A DNA stretch of 64,000 bases. Source: Limimaricola sp964022235 (GTDB taxonomy: Bacteria; Pseudomonadota; Alphaproteobacteria; Rhodobacterales; Rhodobacteraceae). The stretch is from positions 62,001-126,000 of the forward strand of contig NZ_CAXHZL010000009.1 in NCBI RefSeq assembly GCF_964022235.1, written 5' to 3'. The stretch's first letter is position 1. Each line of letters begins with the position of its first letter. Both the position numbers and the translations under genes were made by a program. Under the pieces are notes generated by a model, which was not told the DNA's origin, ran no database searches, and was given only the letters and a program-made list of their open reading frames with translations. Positions 49,885 through 58,967 of the stretch are shown piece by piece.

Positions 49885-50781
49885 TCAATCGTTGGGCGTC
49901 AGCGCGCCGCGATGACCGATGACGCGGCAGGCCAGCGCGTGGCCTTCGCGCAGCGCCTCCTCGATCTCAGCACCCTTGAGCCTTGCTGCAAGATAGCCCG
50001 CGTTGAAGCTGTCGCCCGCGCCCGTGGTGTCGACCGGGCGCACCGGCGGGCCGGGATCGAAGCACAGCGTCGCCCCGTCTTCCGACAGCACCGTGATCTC
50101 CGCGCCGCCGTTCTTGACGACCACCTCACCCGAACCCGCCGTGCGGTAGCGCGCGGCGGTGGCGGCGGGGTTGGCGTCGCCGAAATGGTCGCTCTCGTCC
50201 TCGAAGCTGGGCAGGCACAGGTCGGCGATCGTGGCAAAGCGCATCACCGTGGCGCGCATTTCGTCCATGTCGGACCAGAGCCGCGGCCGGATATTGGGGT
50301 CGAACGCCACCCGCGCCCCCGCGCGCCGCGCCACCTCCAGCGCCGCGAAGAGCCTATCACGCCCCTGTGCGTCGAGGATCGCCAGCGTGATGCCCGACAG
50401 AAAAACCGTGTGGGCGTCCTTGAAGGCCGCCGCGAGGCGGTCGGCATCATCGGCAAGGCAGCGCGCCGCCGACGCGTCGCGCCAATAGGTAAAGGACCGC
50501 TCTCCGTCGTGCAGCGTGATCATGTAGAGGCCGGGGCCGCGCGTCGGGTGTCGGGCCACATCGCGCGTGTCGATCCCGGCGGCCTGCATGAAGGCCAGCA
50601 TCTCGTCGGAGACGGCGTCGCTGCCGAGGGTGGTGAGATAGCCGATGGTCCAGCCCTCTGGCAGCGCGCGGCGTGCGTGCCACGCGGTGTTGAATGTGTC
50701 GCCCGCAAAACCCCGCCGCATCAGCCCGCCCGGCTCCGGCGCCAACTCCACCATGCATTCGCCCACGCAGATCAGCCGCAT
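49885..50781 (-). CDS. kdgK: 2-keto-3-deoxygluconate kinase (PfkB family)
   Basis: The 298-residue kinase resembles KdgK along its length: GECMVELAPEPGG, GFAGDTFNTAWHARR, GLYMITLHDGERSFTYWRDA, FLSGITLAIL, AFDPNIRPRLW, and the catalytic DTTGAGDSFNAGYLAARLKG with the DTxGAGD anion hole. It phosphorylates KDG to KDPG in Entner-Doudoroff sugar-acid catabolism. I chose ATG 50781 with GGGAGACGAGG upstream; a longer frame to 51189 is noise overlapping the SDR gene. The SDR and TRAP genes upstream on the same strand support a sugar-acid pathway. Confidence 0.88.
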   Translation of the reverse strand: MRLICVGECMVELAPEPGGLMRRGFAGDTFNTAWHARRALPEGWTIGYLTTLGSDAVSDEMLAFMQAAGIDTRDVARHPTRGPGLYMITLHDGERSFTYWRDASAARCLADDADRLAAAFKDAHTVFLSGITLAILDAQGRDRLFAALEVARRAGARVAFDPNIRPRLWSDMDEMRATVMRFATIADLCLPSFEDESDHFGDANPAATAARYRTAGSGEVVVKNGGAEITVLSEDGATLCFDPGPPVRPVDTTGAGDSFNAGYLAARLKGAEIEEALREGHALACRVIGHRGALTPND

Positions 50782-51112
50782 CTCGCCTCGTCTCCCTGTT
50801 CCCTCGCGCGCGGGGCGCGTCTTGTAAAACCGTAGATCGCCCGCGGCCAAGTCACCAGTGCGCGTCGGACGACGCGCGGGGGAAGCTCGGTCCAAGGCCC
50901 CTTGTCGCACATATTGCGGCAGCGCATCGCGGTTCATCTCGATCCCGGGGCCGGGGGCGCCGGGGGATCGCCGCCACGCCGCCCTTGTGTTTGATCGGGA
51001 GGATAACCACCACTTGACGGAACGGGTTGTGGGTGCGGTCGCACTGGAGGATCGGCAGCACCGCTGCCGAGCCCAACCCGTCAAGCTGACGGCAAGCCCC
51101 GCACTCGTTTTC
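50782..51112. other. 331-bp gap between SDR and kdgK
   Basis: It contains a hairpin just after the SDR gene (listed separately) and otherwise no convincing gene. It probably carries a separate kdgK promoter on the minus strand. Confidence 0.45.
51052..51070 (-). terminator. Hairpin downstream of the SDR gene
   Basis: TCGGCAGC and GCTGCCGA pair perfectly around ACC, about 42 bp after the SDR stop on the minus strand. No T-tract. Confidence 0.4.
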
Positions 51113-51868
51113 TCAGCCGCGCAGCGCCGGAAGGCCGATGCCGGTGGCTTCGAAGCCGCCGTCGGAGGCCACGACCTGACCGGTGACATAGCTCGCGCGA
51201 TCCGAGCACAGGAACACGATCACCTCGGCGATCTCCGCCTCGCTGCCATAGCGGTTGAGCGGCAGCGCGTCGTGATAGGCGGCGCGGATCTCGGGTGAGT
51301 GCACCGCGAGGGCGAGCTTGGTGTCGACCGGGCCGGGGGCCACGCAGTTGGCGCGCACGCCGTGCTCGCCCAGCTCGACCGCCTGCTGTTTGGTCAGCTG
51401 GATCACCGCCGCCTTGGAGGTGCCGTAGGCCACGCGCAACGTGCTGGCGCGCAGGCCCGAGATCGAGGCGATGTTGACGATGGCGCCGCGCGCTGCGCAC
51501 AGGTCCGGCAGCATCGCCTGCGAGACGAGGAACACGCCGTCGAGGTTGGTCTCCATCACCCGCCGCCAACGGGCGAAATCGGTCTCGGCGATGGGGCCGA
51601 AATCAGCGACGCCCGCGTTGTTGACCAGCGCGTCGACGCGGCCTAGCCCGTCGCGGACGGCATCGGCCATGCGCGCCACCTGATCCGGCTGCGACACGTC
51701 GCAAAGCACCGGCAGCACCGCGTCGCCGAAGGCCATCGCGGCCTCGCGCAGCGCTGCGTTGTCGCGGTCGATCATCGCGACGCGGCGGCCTTCCTCGACA
51801 AAGAGCCGGGTGGTGGCAAGACCGATGCCGCGCGCGGCACCGGTGACGAGGGCGGTCTTCTGGGTCAT
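51113..51868 (-). CDS. Short-chain dehydrogenase, gluconate/FabG-like
   Basis: The 251-residue SDR has TALVTGAARGIGLATTRLF, VNNAGVADFG, catalytic Ser in VNIASISG, and YGTSKAAVIQL (Y-x3-K). It ends with the common SYVTGQVVASDGGF. It could interconvert a hydroxy and keto group on a sugar acid taken up by the TRAP system. I chose ATG 51868, which has AAAGAG about six bases upstream; an ATG two codons earlier is possible. It follows the TRAP large permease gene by 14 bp. Confidence 0.85.
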   Translation of the reverse strand: MTQKTALVTGAARGIGLATTRLFVEEGRRVAMIDRDNAALREAAMAFGDAVLPVLCDVSQPDQVARMADAVRDGLGRVDALVNNAGVADFGPIAETDFARWRRVMETNLDGVFLVSQAMLPDLCAARGAIVNIASISGLRASTLRVAYGTSKAAVIQLTKQQAVELGEHGVRANCVAPGPVDTKLALAVHSPEIRAAYHDALPLNRYGSEAEIAEVIVFLCSDRASYVTGQVVASDGGFEATGIGLPALRG

Positions 51869-51882
51869 GTCCATCTCTTTGA

Positions 51883-53214
51883 TCAGTTCAGCAATTGCGC
51901 GAGTTTGAGCGAGAGCTGCGGCACGGCGGCGATCACCACGAGGCCGAGCAGGCTCGCACCCAGAAAGGGCAGCGCGCCGCGCGCGATCCGCTCGATCGGC
52001 AGGCGGGTGACGTTGGCGGCGACATAGAGGTTGATGCCCACGGGCGGCGTGATCAACCCGATCGCGAGGTTGACCATCACCACGACGCCGAACCAGACCG
52101 GGTCCCAGCCCAGCTCGCGCATCACCGGCAAAAAGATCGGCAGCGACACGAACATCACCGTCACCGGGTCCATGAACATCCCCGCCACCAGCAAGATCAC
52201 CATGATCACCGCGAGGATCACCCATTCATTGCCGCTGAGCCCCAAGAGCGCTGTGGAGTAGCTGCCGACCAGATCCTCGACCGTGACGACCCAGCCGAAC
52301 AGGCTCGCATAAGCCACGACCAGCATGACCACGGCCGAGGAGGCGGCAGCGTCGGAGAGCGCGTCGTAAAGCCCGCGCAGGCTCAGCGTGCGGTAGATCA
52401 GCCCCCCGACGGCAAGCGCGTAGACCGTTGCGACGAGCGCGGCCTCGGTCGGGGTGAAGATGCCCGAATAGATGCCGCCCAGGATCACCACCGGCGTCAT
52501 CAACCCCCAGAAGCTGTCGCGAAAGGCGGACCAGAGGCGGCGGCCATAGGGCCGCGCCGCGTCCGGTGCAGGTGCCAGGGCTTCGAGCGCGGGGCTGCGC
52601 GCAGGCGCGCCCGCACGGTTCGCCAAAGGCAGCACCGCCAGCATCGCGAGGCCCATCACCAGCCCCGGCACGATGGCGGCGATGAACAGCCGCGAGATCG
52701 ATGTCTCGGCGATGACGCCGTAGATCACCAGACCGATCGAGGGCGGGATCACGATCGACAGCGCCGCCCCGGTGCAGACCAGACCGGCGGCATAGGCGCG
52801 CGGATAGCCGTCCTCTTCCATGCCCTTGATGATCATCGGACCGATGGCCGCGACCGAAGCGGGCCCCGAACCGCTTACCGCGCCCCAGAACAGGCACACG
52901 ACGGTGCCGACCACGCCCATGCCGCCGGGCGTGGAGCCGATCAGCACGCGAAAGAACCGGATCATCCGCTCGGCGATGCCGAGAGCACCCATCAGCGTGC
53001 CCGCAAGGATGAAGAAGGGGATCGCCAGCAGCGAATACTTGGTGATGCCAGTGGCGATGAGATCGCCCGCCAGATCGAAACCGAAGCCGATGCGCCACAT
53101 CGCGTACATCGCCGAGAGCCCGAGAGCGAAGGCCACCGGCACCCGCAGCGCCATCAGTCCGAAGAAAGCCAGCACCATCTGACTGCCCGCCGAAAGGCCC
53201 AGCAGATCAGACAT
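51883..53214 (-). CDS. TRAP transporter large permease (DctM-like)
   Basis: The 443-residue integral membrane protein has about twelve hydrophobic segments and DctM motifs: PFFILAGTLMGALGIAERMI, GAVSGSGPASVAAIGPMIIK, and LITPPVGINLYVAANV near the C-terminus. It couples sodium movement to uptake of the ligand delivered by the DctP protein. I chose ATG 53214, inside the last codons of the small permease gene; a longer frame is Cys/Pro-rich noise. Confidence 0.93.
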   Translation of the reverse strand: MSDLLGLSAGSQMVLAFFGLMALRVPVAFALGLSAMYAMWRIGFGFDLAGDLIATGITKYSLLAIPFFILAGTLMGALGIAERMIRFFRVLIGSTPGGMGVVGTVVCLFWGAVSGSGPASVAAIGPMIIKGMEEDGYPRAYAAGLVCTGAALSIVIPPSIGLVIYGVIAETSISRLFIAAIVPGLVMGLAMLAVLPLANRAGAPARSPALEALAPAPDAARPYGRRLWSAFRDSFWGLMTPVVILGGIYSGIFTPTEAALVATVYALAVGGLIYRTLSLRGLYDALSDAAASSAVVMLVVAYASLFGWVVTVEDLVGSYSTALLGLSGNEWVILAVIMVILLVAGMFMDPVTVMFVSLPIFLPVMRELGWDPVWFGVVVMVNLAIGLITPPVGINLYVAANVTRLPIERIARGALPFLGASLLGLVVIAAVPQLSLKLAQLLN

Positions 53215-53698
53215 CGGGAACCGCCCCGGGGTCCGGCACGCCGCGCAGCGTGGCAACTGCGTGTTGCAGATAGCGCAGCAGCACCAACGCAAAGCCGAAG
53301 GGCACGGCGGCCTGATAATACCACGCGGGCAAGCCAAGCGCGTAGGAGCGCATGCCGTTGCCCCACTGGTTCGCCAGCACCTGCCACGAGAACCACGCCG
53401 ACATCGCCAGCAGCAGGGCCGACAGCCCCAGCGACAGAAGGAACACCGCGCGGGCCAGAGGACGCGGCAGCGCGTCGGCCACTAGCGTCACCGCCAGATG
53501 CTCCCCCCGCCGCGCCGCGATGGCCGCGCCAAAGATGGTGAGCAGCAGAAAGCCGTTGGTCAAAAGCTCTTCGGTCGCGGCGAGAGAGTAGTTCGTGCCG
53601 TAGCGCACCACCACATTGGCAAAGCCAAGCAGCGTCATGGCAAGAAAGATCACGGCGCAGACGATCTTTTCAGCGTCGCGCAGGATGAAGCCCAGCAT
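53207..53698 (-). CDS. TRAP transporter small permease (DctQ-like)
   Basis: The 163-residue protein has four membrane segments typical of DctQ: ILRDAEKIVCAVIFLAMTLL, then ATEELLTNGFLLLTIFGAAI with the conserved Glu, RRGEHLAVTLV, and WYYQAAVPFGFALVLLRYL. It pairs with the large permease. CGGAGAG precedes ATG 53698. It overlaps the DctM start and lies 67 bp after the DctP gene. Confidence 0.9.
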   Translation of the reverse strand: MLGFILRDAEKIVCAVIFLAMTLLGFANVVVRYGTNYSLAATEELLTNGFLLLTIFGAAIAARRGEHLAVTLVADALPRPLARAVFLLSLGLSALLLAMSAWFSWQVLANQWGNGMRSYALGLPAWYYQAAVPFGFALVLLRYLQHAVATLRGVPDPGAVPDV

Positions 53699-53765
53699 GC
53701 GGCTCTCCGAAGGATCGGGAAGGGTCGGGAAGGGGCAGGGCGGCACCGGGCCGCCCCGCGCGCGG

Positions 53766-54770
53766 TCACTGCGCCGTGGCGATGGCGTCCTTGAAGGCGG
53801 CGACGATCTCGGGGCCGACCTTTTCGGACCACTGGTCGAAGGCGGGCTGCGTCGCCTCGCGGAAGGCGGCCAGCTCGGCCTCGCTCGGCTCGTAGACCTC
53901 CATGCCCTTGTCGCGCAGGAAGGCGATGCCCTCTTCGGTGCTCTGGCGGGTGATCTCGCGCTGGTAGGTCATGGCCTCTTCGGCGGCGGCGCGGATCTGC
54001 TCTTGGGTTTCGGCGTCGTAGTCGTCCCACTTGGCCTTGGAGATGCCGAGGAAGATCGGGTCGTAGGAGTAGTGCCACGCCGTCAGGTGGTCCTGCACCT
54101 CGTAGACCTGCTGCGGGATGATCACCGCGCCGATCGGGTTTTCCTGCCCATCGACCACGCCTTGCTGCAGCGCGGTCAGTGTCTCGCCCCACTGCATCTG
54201 CTGCGGGTTGGCGCCAAGCGCGTTCATCACGTCGATGTACATCGGCCCCGCCACGCGCATGTTGAGGCCCTTCATATCCTCGGGCGACTTGATCGGGCGC
54301 ACCGAGTTGGTGACCTCGCGAAAGCCGTTCTCGCCCCAGGCCAGAACCTCGATGCCCTTGTCGCGCAGGATGTCCTCGAGCAGGTCGGCGGCGGGCCCTT
54401 GGGTCGTGGCATCGACCTGCGCGTAGTCGGCATAGAGGTAGGGCAGCGAGAACACCGCCATTTCGGGCACCAAGGGGGTGACGTTGATCGCCGAGGTCAC
54501 CACCAGATCGAGCGCGCCACGCCCGACCATCTCGGCCTGCCGCATCTGGTCGCCGCCCGAGAGCTGCGCGTTGGGAAAGACCCTCGCGTCGATTTCGCCG
54601 CCGGTCTTCTCGGCCAGAAGCTCGGCAAAGCGCTCCGCCCCCTTGTGCCATGTCGTCGTGTCGCCGGTGTTGTGCGACAGGCGCAGCGTTTCGGCAGAGA
54701 CGGTCCCGGCCATCAGGCCCCCGGCCAGAATCGAGGCCACGGTGAGCGCGCCCAGCTTTGCGAATGTCAT
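53766..54770 (-). CDS. TRAP transporter substrate-binding protein (DctP-like)
   Basis: The 334-residue protein has a signal peptide (MTFAKLGALTVASILAGGLMAGTVSAE) and the DctP fold: TLRLSHNTGDTTTWHKGAER, FPNAQLSGGDQMRQAEMVGRGALDL, MRVAGPMYIDVMNALGA (the conserved Arg that binds the carboxylate), and VVDGQENPIGAVI. It binds a carboxylate ligand in the periplasm. GGGAGGAA precedes ATG 54770. The operon then runs DctP-DctQ-DctM-SDR. The ligand is likely a sugar acid because of kdgK downstream, but an aromatic or cyclic carboxylate is possible from the acyl-CoA ligase across the promoter. Confidence 0.93.
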   Translation of the reverse strand: MTFAKLGALTVASILAGGLMAGTVSAETLRLSHNTGDTTTWHKGAERFAELLAEKTGGEIDARVFPNAQLSGGDQMRQAEMVGRGALDLVVTSAINVTPLVPEMAVFSLPYLYADYAQVDATTQGPAADLLEDILRDKGIEVLAWGENGFREVTNSVRPIKSPEDMKGLNMRVAGPMYIDVMNALGANPQQMQWGETLTALQQGVVDGQENPIGAVIIPQQVYEVQDHLTAWHYSYDPIFLGISKAKWDDYDAETQEQIRAAAEEAMTYQREITRQSTEEGIAFLRDKGMEVYEPSEAELAAFREATQPAFDQWSEKVGPEIVAAFKDAIATAQ

Positions 54771-54864
54771 GCGATTCCTCCCTGAATGTCGCAGGCCCCA
54801 AGGCCTTGCCGCTCCTCCCCGAGCGGTACGTTCCACATCATGGAGCAAATTACGTGGCGTCGAA

Positions 54865-54877
54865 CAAGTAGAACTTG
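54865..54877. promoter_or_regulatory. Candidate operator in the TRAP/IclR divergent promoter
   Basis: CAAGTAGAACTTG is a perfect 5-3-5 inverted repeat in the gap between the TRAP operon and the IclR-type gene. IclR proteins bind short palindromes in such gaps. Confidence 0.35.
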
Positions 54878-54919
54878 CCAAAATCGTGAACTCGGCCTGA
54901 ACATGGGATCGGGGAGGAG

Positions 54920-55768
54920 ATGGTTTTGGGAGAGCGTGCGAGGGGCGAGGTCCACATCGTGGAAGGGCAGGCTGGCGGCGCGCAGAGCGTCGACCGGGCG
55001 CTGGCGCTGTTGCGTCTTGTCGGGCGACAGCCGGGCGACGGGGTGCCTCTCGCCGCTCTCGTCGCGATGAGCGGCCTCAACAAGCCGACGGTGCGGCGGC
55101 TGATGCTGGCGCTGATCCGGGCCGGAATGGTCGAGCAGGACGCGGCGGGGCGCAGCTACCGTCTGGGACAGGAGAGCTATGTGCTGGGCACCCTCGCGGC
55201 GGTGCGCCACGGTCTGGCCGAGATGGCGGGCGACGCGCTGGCGGATCTGGCGCGCGACAGCGGCGACACCGCGTTCCTGTCGGTGCGGCGTGGCGACGCG
55301 GCGGTGTGCCTGCAGCGCGAGGAGGGGGCCTATCCGATCCGCACCCACGCGCTGATGCCCGGCGCGCGCCACCCTCTGGGCGTCGGCGCGGGATCGCTGG
55401 CGATGCTGGCGGCACTGCCCGAACCCGAGGCCGAGGCGGTGCTGGAGGCGAACCGCGAAACGCTCGCCCGCGACTATCCCGCGCTGCCGCCAGAGCGGCT
55501 GCGCGACCTTGCGGCCAAGGCGCGCGCGGCGGGACACGCGCTGAACCCCGGTCTGGTCTTTCCCGACAGCTGGGGCCTTGGCGTGGCGCTGCGCCGCCCC
55601 GACGGCGGTGTCGCCGGGGCGGTGTCGATCGCCGCCGTGGCGGGGCGGATGCAGTCGCCCCGCCCGCAGGAGCTTGCCCCGCTCCTGACGGCGGCGGCGA
55701 CCCGGATCGAGGCGCGGCTGGCGCAAGCCTATGGCGGGCCGCCTGCAACAGGAGGAGTGGGACGATGA
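54920..55768 (+). CDS. IclR-family transcriptional regulator
   Basis: The 282-residue protein has the IclR winged HTH (SVDRALALLRLVGRQ; LAAMSGLNKPTVRRLMLALI pattern) and the C-terminal ligand domain (YRLGQESYVLG; YPIRTHALMPGARHPLGVGAG; a long VSIAAVAGRMQ strand). Divergent from the TRAP operon and coupled by ATGA to the acyl-CoA ligase gene, it probably controls both. ATG 54920 lies directly against GGAGGAG; TTG 54926, six bases further on, has better spacing and may be the true start. Confidence 0.88.
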   Translation: MVLGERARGEVHIVEGQAGGAQSVDRALALLRLVGRQPGDGVPLAALVAMSGLNKPTVRRLMLALIRAGMVEQDAAGRSYRLGQESYVLGTLAAVRHGLAEMAGDALADLARDSGDTAFLSVRRGDAAVCLQREEGAYPIRTHALMPGARHPLGVGAGSLAMLAALPEPEAEAVLEANRETLARDYPALPPERLRDLAAKARAAGHALNPGLVFPDSWGLGVALRRPDGGVAGAVSIAAVAGRMQSPRPQELAPLLTAAATRIEARLAQAYGGPPATGGVGR

Positions 55769-57354
55769 ACGCGACACCATGGGCGGGCATGACGCCGGTC
55801 TCGGACCGGGTGATGAACCTGTCGCAGCTCTTGGGCGAAACCGCGCGGCGGCATGGCACGGCGTTGGGCTTCGTCTGGGGCGAGGCGCGTTGGAGCTGGC
55901 GCGAGATGGAGGCCCGCTCGGCCGCCTTCGCGCAGGCGCTGCTGAGCGAGTTCGGTGTGCGTCCGGGCGACCGCATCCTCGTGCAGTCGGCCAACTGCAA
56001 CCAGATGTTCGAGGCGATGTTCGCCTGCTGGCGCATCGGAGCGGTCTGGGTGCCCGCGAACTTCCGGCAATCCCCCGACGAGGTCGCGTGGCTGGCGCAG
56101 GCCTCGGGCGCGCGTGGGTTGATCTGCGGTGCCGGGTTTCCCGACCACGCCGCCGCCTGCGAGGTCTCCTTTACCGTGGCGATCGGCAAGGCGGGGTTCG
56201 CCGAAGACTACGAGACGCTGGTGGCGCGGTATCTGGGCCAGACGCCCCCGCCGGTCGCGGTGGGGCGCGACACGCCCGCGTGGTTCTTCTTTACCTCGGG
56301 CACTACGGGGCGGCCCAAGGCGGCGGTGCTGACGCATGGCCAGCTTGCCTTCGTGATCAACAACCACCTGTGCGATCTGATGCCCGGCACCACCGAAGCC
56401 GACGCCTCTCTCGTGGTCGCGCCGCTGTCGCATGGGGCGGGCATACACCAGCTGTCTCAGGTGGCGCGCGGTGTGAAGACGATCCTGCCCGCGAGCGAAA
56501 AGTTCGACCCGGACGAGATATGGCGGCTGATCGCCGAGTGGCGCGTGACCAACGCCTTCACCGTGCCGACCATCGTCAAGCTGCTGGTCGAGCACCCCAG
56601 CGCCACGGCGCATGACCACTCCTCGCTGCGCCACCTGATCTATGCGGGCGCGCCGATGTACCGCGCCGATCAGATCCGGGCGATCGAGCTTTTGGGCCCG
56701 GTGCTGGTGCAGTATTTCGGTCTGGGCGAGGTGACGGGGAACATCACCGTGCTGCCGCCCGCGCATCACCATGCCGACGACGCGGTGATGCGGATCGGCA
56801 CCTGCGGTTTCGCGCGCACCGGCATGCAGGTCGAGGTGCAGGACGCGTCGGGCCGCGCCTGCGCGCCGCATGAGACCGGCGAGATCGCGGTGATCGGCCC
56901 GGCGGTCTTTGCGGGGTATTTCGACAACCCGGAGGCCAACGCCAAGGCGTTTCGAGACGGCTGGTTCCTCACCGGCGATCTGGGCCACATGGATGAGGAG
57001 GGGTTTCTCTATCTCACGGGCCGGGCCTCGGACATGTACATCTCGGGCGGGTCGAACATTCATCCGCGCGAGATCGAGGAGAAGATCCTCATGCATCCCG
57101 ACATCTCCGAGGTCGCGGTGCTGGGCGTGCCCGATCCGGTCTGGGGCGAAATCGGCCTCGCGGTCTGCGTGGCGCAAAGCGGGGCGCAGCCCGACGCGGC
57201 GGGCCTTCTGGCGTGGCTGGAGCCGCGGATCGCGCGCTACAAGCTGCCGCGCCGGGTGGTGTTCTGGGACGAGATGCCGAAATCGGGCTATGGCAAGATC
57301 ACCAAGAAGATGATCCGCGAAGCCCTCGTATCGCGCGGTGAGATCACCCCGTGA
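55765..57354 (+). CDS. AMP-forming acyl-CoA synthetase/ligase
   Basis: The 529-residue adenylating enzyme has the P-loop FFFTSGTTGRPKAAVLTHGQ, motif YFGLGEVTGNITVLP, WFLTGDLGHMDEEGFLYLTGRASDM with the adenylate Asp, NIHPREIEEKI, and the C-terminal catalytic lysine in KSGYGKITKKMIRE. It activates a carboxylate to its CoA thioester. The gene starts in an ATGA overlap with the IclR regulator, preceded by GGAGGAG, and a GTGA overlap follows. Specificity is not readable. Confidence 0.92.
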   Translation: MNATPWAGMTPVSDRVMNLSQLLGETARRHGTALGFVWGEARWSWREMEARSAAFAQALLSEFGVRPGDRILVQSANCNQMFEAMFACWRIGAVWVPANFRQSPDEVAWLAQASGARGLICGAGFPDHAAACEVSFTVAIGKAGFAEDYETLVARYLGQTPPPVAVGRDTPAWFFFTSGTTGRPKAAVLTHGQLAFVINNHLCDLMPGTTEADASLVVAPLSHGAGIHQLSQVARGVKTILPASEKFDPDEIWRLIAEWRVTNAFTVPTIVKLLVEHPSATAHDHSSLRHLIYAGAPMYRADQIRAIELLGPVLVQYFGLGEVTGNITVLPPAHHHADDAVMRIGTCGFARTGMQVEVQDASGRACAPHETGEIAVIGPAVFAGYFDNPEANAKAFRDGWFLTGDLGHMDEEGFLYLTGRASDMYISGGSNIHPREIEEKILMHPDISEVAVLGVPDPVWGEIGLAVCVAQSGAQPDAAGLLAWLEPRIARYKLPRRVVFWDEMPKSGYGKITKKMIREALVSRGEITP

Positions 57355-58193
57355 GGGAAGCGCCCCGTCACCCCGGCCCGCCGCGCGCCGAACGCATCGC
57401 CAGCCTGGCTTGCCGTGCGCGCCCGCTGCGGCTGCGGCTGCGCGCGGGGCTGCCGCTCGATCAGGCCATGGCCGAGGCCTTTGCCGCGCAGGGGCACAAA
57501 GCGGGGTACCTGCGCCTGCGGGGCATCGACATGGCGCGGATCGACTACGTGCGCCCGGCCCCGGCGCCGGGACATGGGCCCGTGGCGTGGTATAGCGCGA
57601 CGGAACGGCTGGAGCCTGCATGGCTCGCGGAGGCGGGGCTGCATCTGGGCCGCCGCGACGGCGCTGCGTTCGTGCATGGTCACGGTCTGTGGCGCGGGAC
57701 CGAGGAGGGCGCGCTGCGGATGGGGCATCTGCTTGGCCCCGACTGTCGCCTCGGGGCCGAGGTCGAGGCGGTGGGCTGGGGGCTGAGCGGCGCGATGCTG
57801 TCGGTTGAGGCCGACGCGGAAACCGGGTTTTCCCTCTTCGTCCCTATCGCCGCGCCCTCGGACGATACCACCGGCGGGCATCCGGCGGCGCTTTGCGCGC
57901 TCCGACCCCATGTCGATCTGCACGCAGGTCTGGCGACGGTGGCCGCGCAGCACGGATTGGCGCGGGCGCGGATCGAGGGGTTGGGCAGCCTCGTCGGCGC
58001 GGCCTTCGACGATGCCCCCGGTCTCGACAGCCTCGCCACCGAAGTGCTGGTGACGCGGGGCGATATAGACCGAGGCCGCGTCCGGATCGCAGCGGCGGCC
58101 ATCGGGTTCGACGGCGACCCGGTACAAGGGGAGCTGCGCGAAGGCGCCAATGCCGTCTGCGTCACGAGCGAGATGCTATTGATCGGCTCTTGA
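57351..58193 (+). CDS. PCC/DUF296-type domain protein
   Basis: The 280-residue protein appears to contain two copies of a PCC (DUF296)-like fold. One carries GAAFVHGHGLWRG then GALRMGHLLGPDCRLGAEVE, with His residues placed like the family's metal site. The other has ARIEGLGSLVGAAFDDAP and ends GANAVCVTSEMLLIG. Bacterial PCC proteins of known structure bind zinc, but their chemistry is poorly understood. It begins at GTG 57351, overlapping the ligase stop, so the two act in one pathway with the TRAP-imported substrate. Confidence 0.72.
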   Translation: MREAPRHPGPPRAERIASLACRARPLRLRLRAGLPLDQAMAEAFAAQGHKAGYLRLRGIDMARIDYVRPAPAPGHGPVAWYSATERLEPAWLAEAGLHLGRRDGAAFVHGHGLWRGTEEGALRMGHLLGPDCRLGAEVEAVGWGLSGAMLSVEADAETGFSLFVPIAAPSDDTTGGHPAALCALRPHVDLHAGLATVAAQHGLARARIEGLGSLVGAAFDDAPGLDSLATEVLVTRGDIDRGRVRIAAAAIGFDGDPVQGELREGANAVCVTSEMLLIGS

Positions 58194-58226
58194 GGCGCAT
58201 GATCCGCGCGGGGACCACGGGCATTC

Positions 58227-58964
58227 TCAAAGCCGCGTCACCTCTGGCACCGGTGTGCCGTTCCAGACAAAGCGCCATGTCGCGCCCTGCCGAATGTTCT
58301 GGACGAGGTTCGGGCGGAACGCCGCGAGGCAGAGCCCGCCCGCGCGGCGCTGCGAGGGATAGACCAGCCCCGAGGCCCCGGCGGCGCGCAGCTCGCGCGC
58401 GAGGGCCTGCCCCGCGGGGTGGCCCACCACCGGGTTCGGTTCGAGCCAGGGCTGAGCGCCAGAGGCCCGCAGGTCCACGAAGGGACCGATGAACCCGGCC
58501 AGCAGTTCGCGGTAATCGGTGACGTTGTCATAGACGCCGACGTTCTCGAGCTCTCGGGTGAGGTGATAGCCGACCTCGGCCCGCGCGGTTTCGCCCGCCG
58601 CATCGCCCCAAGCGGCATACCACGCGCCGCGCTCGGGGCCGTTGAAACGGTTGCCACCGGGGCGGGTGTAGCAAAAGGCGGCGTTGACATAGCTCCAGCC
58701 ATAGCCATGCGCGTCGCTCAGAAGCTCGGCTCGCCGCAACCCGCTCGGCAACGGCATTTCGGCGTCCTGACGGATCGAGGTCAGCGCCTCGATGTCGGCG
58801 AGGAAATCGAGCGCATCCGCGTCATCGGCAAGCGGGGCCAGGGCGGGCTCGTCGATATAGGCGGTGCTGATCAGGCGGATCGTCGCGGGCTCGGCCAGTT
58901 CGCATAGCGGCAGGTCATGCGGAATGCGCCCCGGCGGGGTTTCCTCGGGCGAACGACGGCTCAC
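58227..58964 (-). CDS. RES-domain toxin (NAD+-targeting)
   Basis: The 245-residue protein shows the RES family layout. R appears in RPGGNRFNGPERGAWYAAWG, E in GETARAEVGYHLTREL, and S in GLVYPSQRRAGGLCLAAF, with further conserved residues around VYDNVTDYREL. Characterised RES toxins (for example MbcT) degrade NAD+. It follows the antitoxin gene by three bases and is the downstream member, the usual order for Xre-RES pairs. The start is probably GTG 58964. It is longer than small RES toxins (about 150-190 residues), with a ~45-residue N-terminal extension. Confidence 0.82.
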   Translation of the reverse strand: MSRRSPEETPPGRIPHDLPLCELAEPATIRLISTAYIDEPALAPLADDADALDFLADIEALTSIRQDAEMPLPSGLRRAELLSDAHGYGWSYVNAAFCYTRPGGNRFNGPERGAWYAAWGDAAGETARAEVGYHLTRELENVGVYDNVTDYRELLAGFIGPFVDLRASGAQPWLEPNPVVGHPAGQALARELRAAGASGLVYPSQRRAGGLCLAAFRPNLVQNIRQGATWRFVWNGTPVPEVTRL

Positions 58965-58967
58965 CTC

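Noticed and set aside
50782..51189. N-terminal extension of KDG kinase
   Set aside because: It overlaps the SDR gene and is Arg/Pro/Ser-rich noise; KdgK similarity begins at ATG 50781.
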